From: Pseudarthrobacter albicanus
GTDB lineage: Bacteria > Actinomycetota > Actinomycetes > Actinomycetales > Micrococcaceae
DNA: 64,000 bases
Direction: 5' to 3'
NCBI RefSeq assembly: GCF_018224015.1
Contig: NZ_JAGPOT010000029.1
Coordinates: forward strand, 1 to 64,000
Shown here: in pieces, positions 8,166 to 15,073 of the stretch
Layout of the letters: each line of letters begins with the position of its first letter
Position numbering within the stretch: the first letter of the stretch is position 1
Notes under the pieces: generated by a model
What the model was told of the DNA's origin: nothing
Database searches by the model: none
The model's input: only the letters and a program-made list of their open reading frames with translations
Program-made: the position numbers and the translations under genes

Positions 8166-9284
8166 TTACTTGCCCCAGCAGATCTTGGCTGCATCCGCGG
8201 TGCCGATGCTCTTCACACCAGTGGCAGCCTTGTCAGTCACGAGCTCGACGCCGGTATTGTAGAAGTCCAGGCCTTCGGAGTTGGCCGGCTTCTTGCCGGT
8301 CTTCGCCAGCTCAACGATGGCCTTCACTCCCAGTTCGGCCATCTTGACCGGGTACTGCTGGGCGGTGGCGCCGATGACGCCTGACTTGACGCTGTTGACG
8401 CCGGAGCAGCCGCCGTCAACGGAGACGACCAGGACGTCTTTCTCCTTGCCGGCGGATTTCAGGGCCTCGAAGGCTCCGGCCGCTGCGGGCTCGTTGATCG
8501 TGTAAACGACATTCACGGCCGGGTTTTTGGACAGCAGCGTCTCCATGGCCGTGCGGCCTCCGTCTTCGGCACCCTGGGTAGCCTGGCTGCCGACGATTTC
8601 GTAGTCGCCGCCCTTGCCGCCGGTGTACTTGCCGGTCTTGGCTTCGTCGCCGTTCTTCTTCTTGTCTGCCGTGTCGATCCCCAGGCCCGTCAGGAATCCC
8701 TGGTCACGGTTGTAGTCGACCGAAACAACCTTGTCATCGAAGAGGTCCAGCAGGGCGATCGTGGCCTTCTTCCCGTCCAGCTGTGCGGCGGTCCACTTGC
8801 CGATAAGTTCGCCGGCGGCGAAGTTATCCGTCGCGAACGTGATGTCCGCGGCGTCGGCCGGGTCCGGCGGGGTATCCAGCGCAATGACAAACAGCCCGGC
8901 GTCCTTGGCCTTCTTGAGTGCATCGACTACCGAGGGGCCATTGGGGGTGATGAGAATCCCCTTGTCCCCCTTGGAGATGGCGTTCTCGATCGCCTGGATC
9001 TGGGTGTCCTCGTCGCCGTCGGCTTTGCCGGCGGCCAGCTTCAGATCCACTCCGTCGGCTTCCGCCGCCTTCTTGGCACCGTCCTGCATCGACACGAAGA
9101 ACGGGTTCGTGGTGGTCTTGACGATCAGCGAAACACCAACCTTCTCCGCGGCGGATGCGGTCCCTGTCGCGGCCGGGGCGGAAGCTCCGCCGCAGGCAGT
9201 CAGGCCCAGCCCGGCAAGTGTCAGGACCGCGCCGGCGGCGAGGAGACGAGTGGCCTTGGACCGCGGGGTTTTGGAACTCAACAT
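8166..9284 (-). CDS. Periplasmic-type sugar-binding lipoprotein of the ABC importer
   Basis: Extracellular solute-binding lipoprotein of 372 residues, peripla_BP_4/RbsB-like. The signal peptide ends in a lipobox LTAC at about residue 31, followed by an Ala/Ser/Thr linker. The mature part opens with VGVSLIVKTTTNPFFVSM and has the typical FVIALDTPPD and VVYTINEPAAAGAF segments. The ATG at 9284 is chosen because it begins the lipoprotein signal; the frame runs on upstream into the regulatory region. First gene of the sugar operon, preceded by a promoter with an operator on it. Confidence 0.93.
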   Translation of the reverse strand: MLSSKTPRSKATRLLAAGAVLTLAGLGLTACGGASAPAATGTASAAEKVGVSLIVKTTTNPFFVSMQDGAKKAAEADGVDLKLAAGKADGDEDTQIQAIENAISKGDKGILITPNGPSVVDALKKAKDAGLFVIALDTPPDPADAADITFATDNFAAGELIGKWTAAQLDGKKATIALLDLFDDKVVSVDYNRDQGFLTGLGIDTADKKKNGDEAKTGKYTGGKGGDYEIVGSQATQGAEDGGRTAMETLLSKNPAVNVVYTINEPAAAGAFEALKSAGKEKDVLVVSVDGGCSGVNSVKSGVIGATAQQYPVKMAELGVKAIVELAKTGKKPANSEGLDFYNTGVELVTDKAATGVKSIGTADAAKICWGK

Positions 9285-9319
9285 TGAATCTCCTGTTTTC
9301 GGGTGGCACACCCTGTGCC

Positions 9320-9333
9320 TGACAACGATGTCA
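9320..9333. promoter_or_regulatory. LacI-family operator on the sugar operon promoter
   Basis: TGACAACGATGTCA is a near-perfect dyad with central CG, the usual form of a LacI/GalR-family operator. It begins 6 bp downstream of the proposed -10 box of the minus-strand promoter and therefore covers the transcription start. An almost identical 14-mer lies at 9399-9412. Confidence 0.7.
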
Positions 9334-9339
9334 TGTAGC

Positions 9340-9368
9340 ATGTAAGCAGGATCACACAGCCGAGTCAA
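9340..9368 (-). promoter_or_regulatory. Candidate promoter of the sugar ABC operon
   Basis: Minus strand: -35 TTGACT (9368-9363), 17-bp spacer, -10 TTACAT (9345-9340). The start codon of the binding-protein gene is 56 bp downstream of the -10, and the operator lies in between. Confidence 0.5.
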
Positions 9369-9397
9369 GCAGTGGATCAGGCTTAAGGAGAAGTTCT

Positions 9398-10450
9398 TTG
9401 ACAACGATGTCGAATCGTTACCGGGCCGAACCCGGTAACAACCGCCCCACCATGCGCGACGTGGCCGCCCTGGCCGGAGTGGGGACCAAGACCGTTTCCC
9501 GGGTAATGAACGATGAGGCGGGCGTCACAGAGGCCACCCGGCTCCGCGTCCTGAAGGCCACGGAGCAATTGAACTACCAATTGGACATAGCGGCCGGCAG
9601 CCTGAGGCGCACCGGACGCAGGACGCTGTCCATCGGCCTGCTGCTGCCCAGTGTGGCCAACCCGTTCAGCGGGGAGATACACCGGGCCATTGAAGACGGG
9701 CTGGCCGCCCGCGGAATAGCCGTGTTCGCGGCCAGCCTCGATGACGATCCCGAGCGGGAGAAGACCCTGGTTGCCGCGTTTCTTCGACGCCGCGTCGACG
9801 GCCTGGTCCTGACCCCCATCGCCAAGAGCCAGGCCTACGTCATTCCGGAGCATTCGAGGGATCTGCCCATGGTCTTTATCGACCGCGAACCGGTGGGCAT
9901 CGAAGCCGACGCCGTCGTGACGGACAACGCCGTCGGCGCAGCCCGGGCGGCGGCGCATCTGATCAGCCATGGCCACCGGAAACTCGCCTACCTTGGGGAC
10001 CGCACCGATATCCAGACCGCCAGGGAACGCCGCAGGGGATTCACGGAAGAACTCGGCCGGGCCGGCATCGCCACCTCCACGATTCCCATCCTCGAAGACC
10101 TGCACGACGAGGAATCGGCCTGCCGCGCGGCACACGCGCTGCTCGGCTCCGACGATCCCCCCACCGCGGTCTTTTCCAGCCAGAACCTCATCACCTTCGG
10201 CGCCATGCGCGCGCTGAAAGACCGAGGACTGAACAGGACCACTGCGCTGGTCGGATTTGACGACTTCTCCCTGTCCGACATGATGGATCCAGGCATCACC
10301 GTGATCGCCCAGCACCCGGAACGCATCGGCAAACTTGCCGCCGAGCGACTTCTGGCCAGGATCGACGGCGACCACGTCGCGCCCCGGACCTACGTTGTTC
10401 CCACCGAACTGATACCGCGGGGCTCCGGCGAGCTCCGCCCGCCAAACTGA
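9398..10450 (+). CDS. LacI-family transcriptional repressor of the sugar operon
   Basis: Repressor of 350 residues with an N-terminal LacI helix-turn-helix (TMRDVAALAGVGTKTVSRVM, near residues 18-37) and a periplasmic-binding-protein-like effector domain ending in an inducer-binding region GFDDFSLSDMMDPGITVI. A TTG at 9398 has AAGGAG 7 bp upstream and is preferred over the ATG at 9407, which would be 16 bp from it. Divergent from the binding-protein gene, so very likely its regulator, and probably autoregulated through the operator on its start. Confidence 0.9.
   Translation: MTTMSNRYRAEPGNNRPTMRDVAALAGVGTKTVSRVMNDEAGVTEATRLRVLKATEQLNYQLDIAAGSLRRTGRRTLSIGLLLPSVANPFSGEIHRAIEDGLAARGIAVFAASLDDDPEREKTLVAAFLRRRVDGLVLTPIAKSQAYVIPEHSRDLPMVFIDREPVGIEADAVVTDNAVGAARAAAHLISHGHRKLAYLGDRTDIQTARERRRGFTEELGRAGIATSTIPILEDLHDEESACRAAHALLGSDDPPTAVFSSQNLITFGAMRALKDRGLNRTTALVGFDDFSLSDMMDPGITVIAQHPERIGKLAAERLLARIDGDHVAPRTYVVPTELIPRGSGELRPPN
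9399..9412. promoter_or_regulatory. Second LacI-family operator, across the regulator's start codon
   Basis: TGACAACGATGTCG repeats the first 13 bases of the 9320 operator exactly. It begins at the second base of the TTG start codon of the lacI-type gene, so repressor bound here would sit on its own translation start region. The two operators are 79 bp apart, allowing looping. Confidence 0.6.
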
Positions 10451-10498
10451 CGCAGGCACACGGCTACGGACAATCCCTACCGATCAAGGACACACACC

Positions 10499-10792
10499 AT
10501 GACTAAAACGTTGTACGCGGAGTTCACCGTCAAACCAGGCAGCGAAGCCAGAGTGGCCGACATGATGCGCGAACTCACGCGCCTCGTGCGGAGCGAACCG
10601 GGCAACGAACTGTTCCTGCCCTACACACGCGACACCAATCCGCGGGAGTACTTCGTGTTCGAGGTCTACCGTGACGAGGGCGCGTTCCAGGAACACATCA
10701 CCGCGGACTACGGCCGGACCTTCAACGCCGAACTTGCCGGCCACATCGAAGGGGACGGCTCGGTCCTTACCTGGCTCCGGCCGGTTGGCTGA
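10499..10792 (+). CDS. Antibiotic-biosynthesis-monooxygenase-domain (ABM) protein
   Basis: Small ferredoxin-fold protein of 97 residues, the length usual for YgiN-like ABM proteins. The pattern FTVKPGSEARVADMMREL ... REYFVFEVYRDEGAFQEHI is typical. Members act as cofactor-free quinol or small-molecule oxygenases; the substrate here is unknown. It starts 48 bp after the LacI-type gene on the same strand and may be co-transcribed, which could tie it to sugar utilisation. Confidence 0.8.
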   Translation: MTKTLYAEFTVKPGSEARVADMMRELTRLVRSEPGNELFLPYTRDTNPREYFVFEVYRDEGAFQEHITADYGRTFNAELAGHIEGDGSVLTWLRPVG

Positions 10793-10943
10793 GCCAGGCA
10801 CGCAGAATATAGGGGACCGGATGTCGGCCCGGCTCCGGCCGCCATCCCAACTATTGGAAAGCGTCCATTCCCAGCCAACGTCCACGCGGCCCGATTCACA
10901 GCCAGTTCCCAACCCGGGTGCAGGTTCCTCACAAACTCCGGGA

Positions 10944-11074
10944 CTAATTTTGAAAGTACCTCATTGAGGGTGCGAGTGATACGGCAGGCATGCGGATGTC
11001 TGCCCGGCACCGGTGGTCCGCGGCGGGTTTCCCCCATTTTCCCGCAGCGGCCGCCGGTGCCATCGCCGTTTAAA
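10944..11074 (+). ncRNA. Candidate structured RNA or DNA element, copy 1
   Basis: One of two diverged copies in the 570-bp gap between convergent genes. Order of parts: CTA-rich entry, AAGTACCTCA, invariant AGGGTGCGAGTGAT (10967-10980), stem A with 9-bp arms (10983-10991/10996-11004) and a 4-nt loop, then stem B with 8-bp outer arms (11006-11013/11054-11061), TGGT, inner 5-bp arms (11023-11027/11041-11045) and a 13-nt loop holding CCCCC, closing with TTTAAA. Strand is a guess. I could not assign it to a known RNA class; its placement after, not before, genes argues against a leader riboswitch. Confidence 0.45.
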
Positions 11075-11199
11075 GTGCCGGCGCGGCACTTCCGCGGGCG
11101 CGGGGCGCACCGAAAGCCCCGACGCACCCTGCGGCCCGGAACGCCGGCCCTTGCCAGCCCATGCACAGGAAAAACTCCCCGTATGCCCAAGTTCGGGGT

Positions 11200-11332
11200 C
11201 TAGCTTGGGAAGTGCCTCAACAGGGTGCGAGTGATGATAGCCGGTCCTCCCGGACCGGCGTGGCGCCGGGTGGTTGCAGCAGGGGTTCCCCCAATTCCTG
11301 CTGCGGAGCCGCCCGGCGCTTACTCATTTAAA
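11200..11332 (+). ncRNA. Candidate structured RNA or DNA element, copy 2
   Basis: Same design as the 10944 copy but with different stem sequences: AGGGTGCGAGTGAT at 11222-11235, stem A CCGGTCC/GGACCGG (11241-11247/11252-11258) with a 4-nt loop, stem B outer GCGCCGGG/CCCGGCGC (11263-11270/11312-11319), TGGT, inner GCAGCAGG/CCTGCTGC (11276-11283/11297-11304) and a 13-nt loop with CCCCC, ending TTTAAA (11327-11332). Stems change on both sides while loop lengths and loop cores stay, which is what a conserved fold looks like. Strand and function unknown. Confidence 0.45.
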
Positions 11333-11362
11333 TCCCGGACGCTCAAAGCAGATCCTCCGCGC

Positions 11363-12763
11363 TCAGGCTTCCTGATCCCATGCCTTCAGTCCCCGCAGCC
11401 TGCTTTCCAGGAACGCCCGCTCAGCGGCACTTCCGGCAAGCTCCAGGGCTGTCCGGTAGGCGGCGGCCGCTTCCTCCGGCCGGCCCAGCCGTACCAGGAA
11501 GTCGGCCCGGACGGCATGAAGGAGGTGGTAGCCTTCCAGCCCCAGCCCCTCGATGAGATGGAGGGCGCGTTCCGGCCCCTCGACCTCGGCCAGGGCCACC
11601 GCCCGGTTCAGGGCCGCCACCGGGCCCGGGGCGGCATCGAGGAGCTGATCGTACAGCCGCAGGATCTGCCGCCAGTCCGTCGCGGCGGCGGCAGGGGCAT
11701 CGCTGTGGACCGCGTTGATCGCAGCCTGCAGCTGGTACGGTCCTGGCCGGTTCCGACGGAGGCACCGGCGCACCAGCTCCTGCCCTTCGGCGATGAGGCC
11801 GCGGTCCCACAGCCGCCGGTCCTGGTCCGCCAACAGCACCACGCCGCCGTCGCCGTCCCGGCGTGCCGGGTCCAGCCGTGCGGCGCGCCGTGACTCGATC
11901 AGCAGCATCAGCGCCAGCAGGCCCTGCACCTCGGGTTCGTCCGGCATCAGGGCGGCCAGCAGCCGCCCCAGCCGGATCGCCTCCCGGCAAAGATCCCCGC
12001 GCACCGGGCCGGCGCCGGAGCTGGGGCTGTAGCCCTCATTGAAGATGAGATACACGACGGCGAGCACCGGCTGCAGCCGTCCCGGGAGCTCCGCCCCCTG
12101 CGGCACGCGGTAAGGGATCCTCGCGTCGCGGATTTTCGCCTTGGCCCGGACCAGGCGCTGGGCCATGGTCGCTTCCGGCACCAGGAAGGCGCGGGCAATC
12201 TCCGCCGTCGTGAGTCCGCCGAGGAGCCGCAGCGTGAGTGCGACCTGGGCGTTGGTGGCCAGGGCGGGGTGGCAGCAGGTAAACATCAGCCGCAGCCTGT
12301 CGTCGTCCACGGTGCCCTCCCCGGAAAGTTCGTCAAGGAGCAGTTCCTCCGGCGTGGCCGCCGCAGCCCCGGCACCGGCCGCCTGCAGCAGCGCCGCCTG
12401 GGCGTGCCTGTCCTCCCTGCCGGCCTCGCGGCGCAGCCTGTCGATGGCCCGGTTCCTGGCCGTGGTGATGATCCATCCGGCCGGGCTGGGCGGCGTGCCC
12501 GCGGCAGGCCAGCGCTGGACCGCGGCGGTAAAGGCGTCCTGGACGGCGTCCTCGGCGAGGCCGATGTCGCCGAGGATGCGGGTCAGGACGGCCACGGCGC
12601 GGCCGTACTCCTGCCGGAAGACGCGGGCGATCTCCGCGTCCTCCGGTAGCGGCGGCGGAGCCGGCGGCTGTTCCGGCTCCGGCGGGTGTTCCGGAGCCGG
12701 CTCCTGCTCCGGAGCCGGCGGGTGTTCCGGCTCCGGCTCCGCGGGCGGAGTGGCCCCGACCAT
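11363..12763 (-). CDS. ECF42-type RNA polymerase sigma factor with C-terminal extension
   Basis: Extracytoplasmic-function sigma factor of 466 residues. Region 2 reads FRQEYGRAVAVLTRILGDIGLAEDAVQDAF-like, region 4 carries LRLLGGLTTAEIARAFLV. After about residue 230 comes the long helical, TPR-like domain (DUF6596 type; LIFNEGYSPSSG, ALNRAVALAEV) that marks ECF42 factors, which have no classical anti-sigma factor. The next gene upstream is the YCII partner that defines the group. Unusual: the first 40 or so residues are a Pro/Glu tandem-repeat tail encoded by GC-rich repeats, so the true start could be further in. Confidence 0.9.
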   Translation of the reverse strand: MVGATPPAEPEPEHPPAPEQEPAPEHPPEPEQPPAPPPLPEDAEIARVFRQEYGRAVAVLTRILGDIGLAEDAVQDAFTAAVQRWPAAGTPPSPAGWIITTARNRAIDRLRREAGREDRHAQAALLQAAGAGAAAATPEELLLDELSGEGTVDDDRLRLMFTCCHPALATNAQVALTLRLLGGLTTAEIARAFLVPEATMAQRLVRAKAKIRDARIPYRVPQGAELPGRLQPVLAVVYLIFNEGYSPSSGAGPVRGDLCREAIRLGRLLAALMPDEPEVQGLLALMLLIESRRAARLDPARRDGDGGVVLLADQDRRLWDRGLIAEGQELVRRCLRRNRPGPYQLQAAINAVHSDAPAAAATDWRQILRLYDQLLDAAPGPVAALNRAVALAEVEGPERALHLIEGLGLEGYHLLHAVRADFLVRLGRPEEAAAAYRTALELAGSAAERAFLESRLRGLKAWDQEA

Positions 12764-12775
12764 TGCTCCTGGCCC

Positions 12776-13117
12776 CTAATGCTGGACGGGGCGCACTTCG
12801 ACGGGCAGCGTGGTGGCCCGTGTGAGCTTGCCGGCCCAGCCGAGCGCGGCGTCGAGGTCCGCTGCCTCGATGACGGTGAACCCGCCGAGGTGCTCTTTCG
12901 CCTCCGCGAAGGGGCCGTCAGTGATCATGACCTCGCTGCCCTGCTGCCGCACCACGGTGGCGGAGTCCGTGGGATGCAGCCCGGCCGCGAACACCCACGC
13001 CCCGGCGGCCTTCATTTCGCCGTTGAGGGCCTCGAGGTCACGCATGATCGGTTCCAGGACTTCCGGTGCGGGGGCGGGGCCGACCGGCTGGTAGATGCTG
13101 AGCAGGTACTGCGCCAT
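12776..13117 (-). CDS. YCII/DGPF-domain protein, partner of the ECF42 sigma factor
   Basis: Small dimeric alpha+beta barrel protein of 113 residues. The start AQYLLSIYQPVG, the motif VMITDGPFAEAKEHLGGF (DGPF) and a C-terminal VEVRP strand match the DGPF group that is almost always encoded next to ECF42 sigma factors. Its biochemical role is not known; a signalling or redox role is often proposed. The ATG at 13117 has GAGGAGG upstream. It lies 12 bp before the sigma gene, clearly one operon. Confidence 0.9.
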   Translation of the reverse strand: MAQYLLSIYQPVGPAPAPEVLEPIMRDLEALNGEMKAAGAWVFAAGLHPTDSATVVRQQGSEVMITDGPFAEAKEHLGGFTVIEAADLDAALGWAGKLTRATTLPVEVRPVQH

Positions 13118-13242
13118 TCTGGGTTCCTCCTCGGGATGCGGCCGGCCCGGTGCCGGCCTCTCACCTTCTACACGAATGGAACGCCTCCGGATCGACACCG
13201 CTTGGCAGATGAGTCGGGCTCCGCTAACAGGGGCGGCGCCGG

Positions 13243-14334
13243 TCATCGCTGCGAGGCTGACTGGGGCTCCGGGGACGGGGCGGCCGGGGAGGCTGTGCCC
13301 GGCCGGGTTGTCTCGGGCGGCCCGACGCCGGGCGGGAGGCTCGCGGGGGACTGCAGTTCCGGCGGCGGAGGCTGGCCGATGTGGGTCGCCCGTTCCAGCG
13401 ACCCGTCGAAGACCAGGTGATCCAGCCGCCGGAGGATCAGGCCCTCGCGCAGGGCCCACGGGCAGATCTCCAGGCTGGGGAACTCGAACATTTCCAGCGC
13501 TGCCTCCGCCACCAGGGCTCCCGCAAGCAGCTGGGGGGCACGGGCCTCGGAGACGCCGGGAAGGTGCAGCCGGTCCTCAATCTCCATGGCCGAAATGCGT
13601 TGCGCCCACAGCCCCAGGTCGGTGGCGAACAGTTCCCGCTTGACGTACGGGCCGGCGGCACTGGGTGCTGCCCCGGCAATCCGGGCGAGCGAGCGGAAGG
13701 TCTTGGACGTACCTGCGACGCGGTTGGCCCTGCCCAGCTTCTCGAAACTGCGCACGGCGGGCTTGAGTGTGGCGCGGATGTACCGGCGCAGTTCCTTCAC
13801 GCTCCTGGCCGAAGGCGGATCCTCCGGAAGCCAGTCGCGGGTGAGCCGGCTGGCGCCGAGCGGGACGGACAGGGCGAGCTCGGGGAGTTCATCCTGTCCG
13901 AAGGCCATCTCGAAGGAGCCGCCGCCGATGTCCAGGGCCAGGACGGGCCCGGCGCCCCAGCCGTACCAGCGCCGGACGGCGAAGAACGTCATCGCTGCCT
14001 CTTCGCTGCCGGTGAGCTCCCGGAGGGTGACCGTGGTTTCATGCTTCACCCGGGCCAGCACAGCGTGGCCGTTGGTGGCCTCACGGATGGCAGAGGTACA
14101 GAAGGCAAGGAGGTCGTCGGCCTTGTGCCTGGCCGCGAATTCCCAGGCTTCGAGGACGAATTCGGTCAGCTCATGCTGGCCGGCCTCATTGATGTTGCCG
14201 TCCCCGTCGAGGAACTGCACGAGGGACAGCGGGCGTTTGTGCGAGGCAAACGGCACCGGGCGCGCACCCGGATGGGCGTCGACCAGCAGGAGGTGGACGG
14301 TATTGGAACCGATATCGAGGACGCCTAGACGCAT
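13243..14334 (-). CDS. Ppx/GppA-family phosphatase
   Basis: ASKHA-fold phosphatase of 363 residues acting on polyphosphate or (p)ppGpp-type substrates. The first phosphate loop LDIGSNTVHLLLVDA and the second ALDIGGGSFEMAFG are both intact; a catalytic acidic segment FCTSAIREATNG lies between them. It is the short form without an added HD domain. The last 40 residues are a Pro/Ser-rich tail. The substrate cannot be decided from sequence. Alone on its strand between the YCII gene and the SseB-like gene. Confidence 0.88.
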   Translation of the reverse strand: MRLGVLDIGSNTVHLLLVDAHPGARPVPFASHKRPLSLVQFLDGDGNINEAGQHELTEFVLEAWEFAARHKADDLLAFCTSAIREATNGHAVLARVKHETTVTLRELTGSEEAAMTFFAVRRWYGWGAGPVLALDIGGGSFEMAFGQDELPELALSVPLGASRLTRDWLPEDPPSARSVKELRRYIRATLKPAVRSFEKLGRANRVAGTSKTFRSLARIAGAAPSAAGPYVKRELFATDLGLWAQRISAMEIEDRLHLPGVSEARAPQLLAGALVAEAALEMFEFPSLEICPWALREGLILRRLDHLVFDGSLERATHIGQPPPPELQSPASLPPGVGPPETTRPGTASPAAPSPEPQSASQR

Positions 14335-14435
14335 CCTGCCATTATTCCCCTCGGGGCAGCGGCTGGCCTAACTGCGACCGCTGGCCGGCCCAGCTGGGGT
14401 CGACTCAGTTCGGCTGGCGGCCGCGGCGGCGCGCC

Positions 14436-14936
14436 TCAGGGGCGGTCGCCGTCGTCCCCGGACGCCCGGCCCGGCTCCAGACCCCGCTCTTCGGCGGGCT
14501 CTCCGCCCGGCTCTTCGCCCGGCTCTTCGGCGGGGTGGAAGTCGCGGCGGATATTGGCCACGCCCTCCGGATCGATTTCGAATCCGAAGGCGGCACCCGG
14601 GTTGATGACCATGCCGAGCTCGTCCCCGAGATTGCCGATGATCGCGGATCCCTGGGTGCCCAGCACGTTGGGGGCGGCCGCCAGATACTGCTCGGCGACG
14701 CGGCTCGGGTGCGAGAACACGGCCAGGACCGGCTGGCCCGAGGAGTTGGCGAGCACGAGCGGCTCAACCTGGGAGTCGGGACCTTCGAGCACATCCGGGG
14801 TCGCTAGGTAGACCTCGTTGTTGAGGAACGCGAGGATGACGTCCACCGGGTTGGCATCCGGCTGCTCGCCCCGGGCAAGCTTCTCTTCGAGTTCGTTCAG
14901 CGGCTGGAGGTCCTTGGGCGCGGGCTTTTCAGTCAT
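14436..14936 (-). CDS. SseB-like N-terminal-domain protein
   Basis: Protein of 166 residues. The region about 20-130 (VDVILAFLNNEVYLATP, PVLAVFSHPSRVAEQY, LGMVINPGAAFGFEIDPEGV) follows the SseB N-terminal domain found in many actinobacteria, whose function is unknown. The C-terminal 35 residues are a Glu/Pro/Gly repeat tail (EEPGEEPGGEPAEE), likely disordered. Separate gene, 137 bp downstream of topA on the same strand. Confidence 0.75.
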   Translation of the reverse strand: MTEKPAPKDLQPLNELEEKLARGEQPDANPVDVILAFLNNEVYLATPDVLEGPDSQVEPLVLANSSGQPVLAVFSHPSRVAEQYLAAAPNVLGTQGSAIIGNLGDELGMVINPGAAFGFEIDPEGVANIRRDFHPAEEPGEEPGGEPAEERGLEPGRASGDDGDRP

Positions 14937-15073
14937 GTTCCTACTCGATCATGTCCGGCCCGGGTCCGCAATTCCTCTATCCCTCTGCTGCCGGAGGGGA
15001 GTGATCCGGCAGCGTGCGTCTAAGCGAGGAACGAGCGAGCACGCCGAGGATTGCTCCCATCCGGCAGCCTCCC

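Noticed and set aside
10944..11332. Reading the tandem elements as glycine, TPP, c-di-AMP, T-box or 6C RNAs
   Set aside because: None of the conserved cores of these classes is present, and the elements lie between convergent gene ends rather than in a leader.
12655..12750. CRISPR-like or regulatory tandem repeats in the sigma gene
   Set aside because: The repeats are short, contiguous and in frame, coding for a Pro/Glu-rich arm; no spacers.
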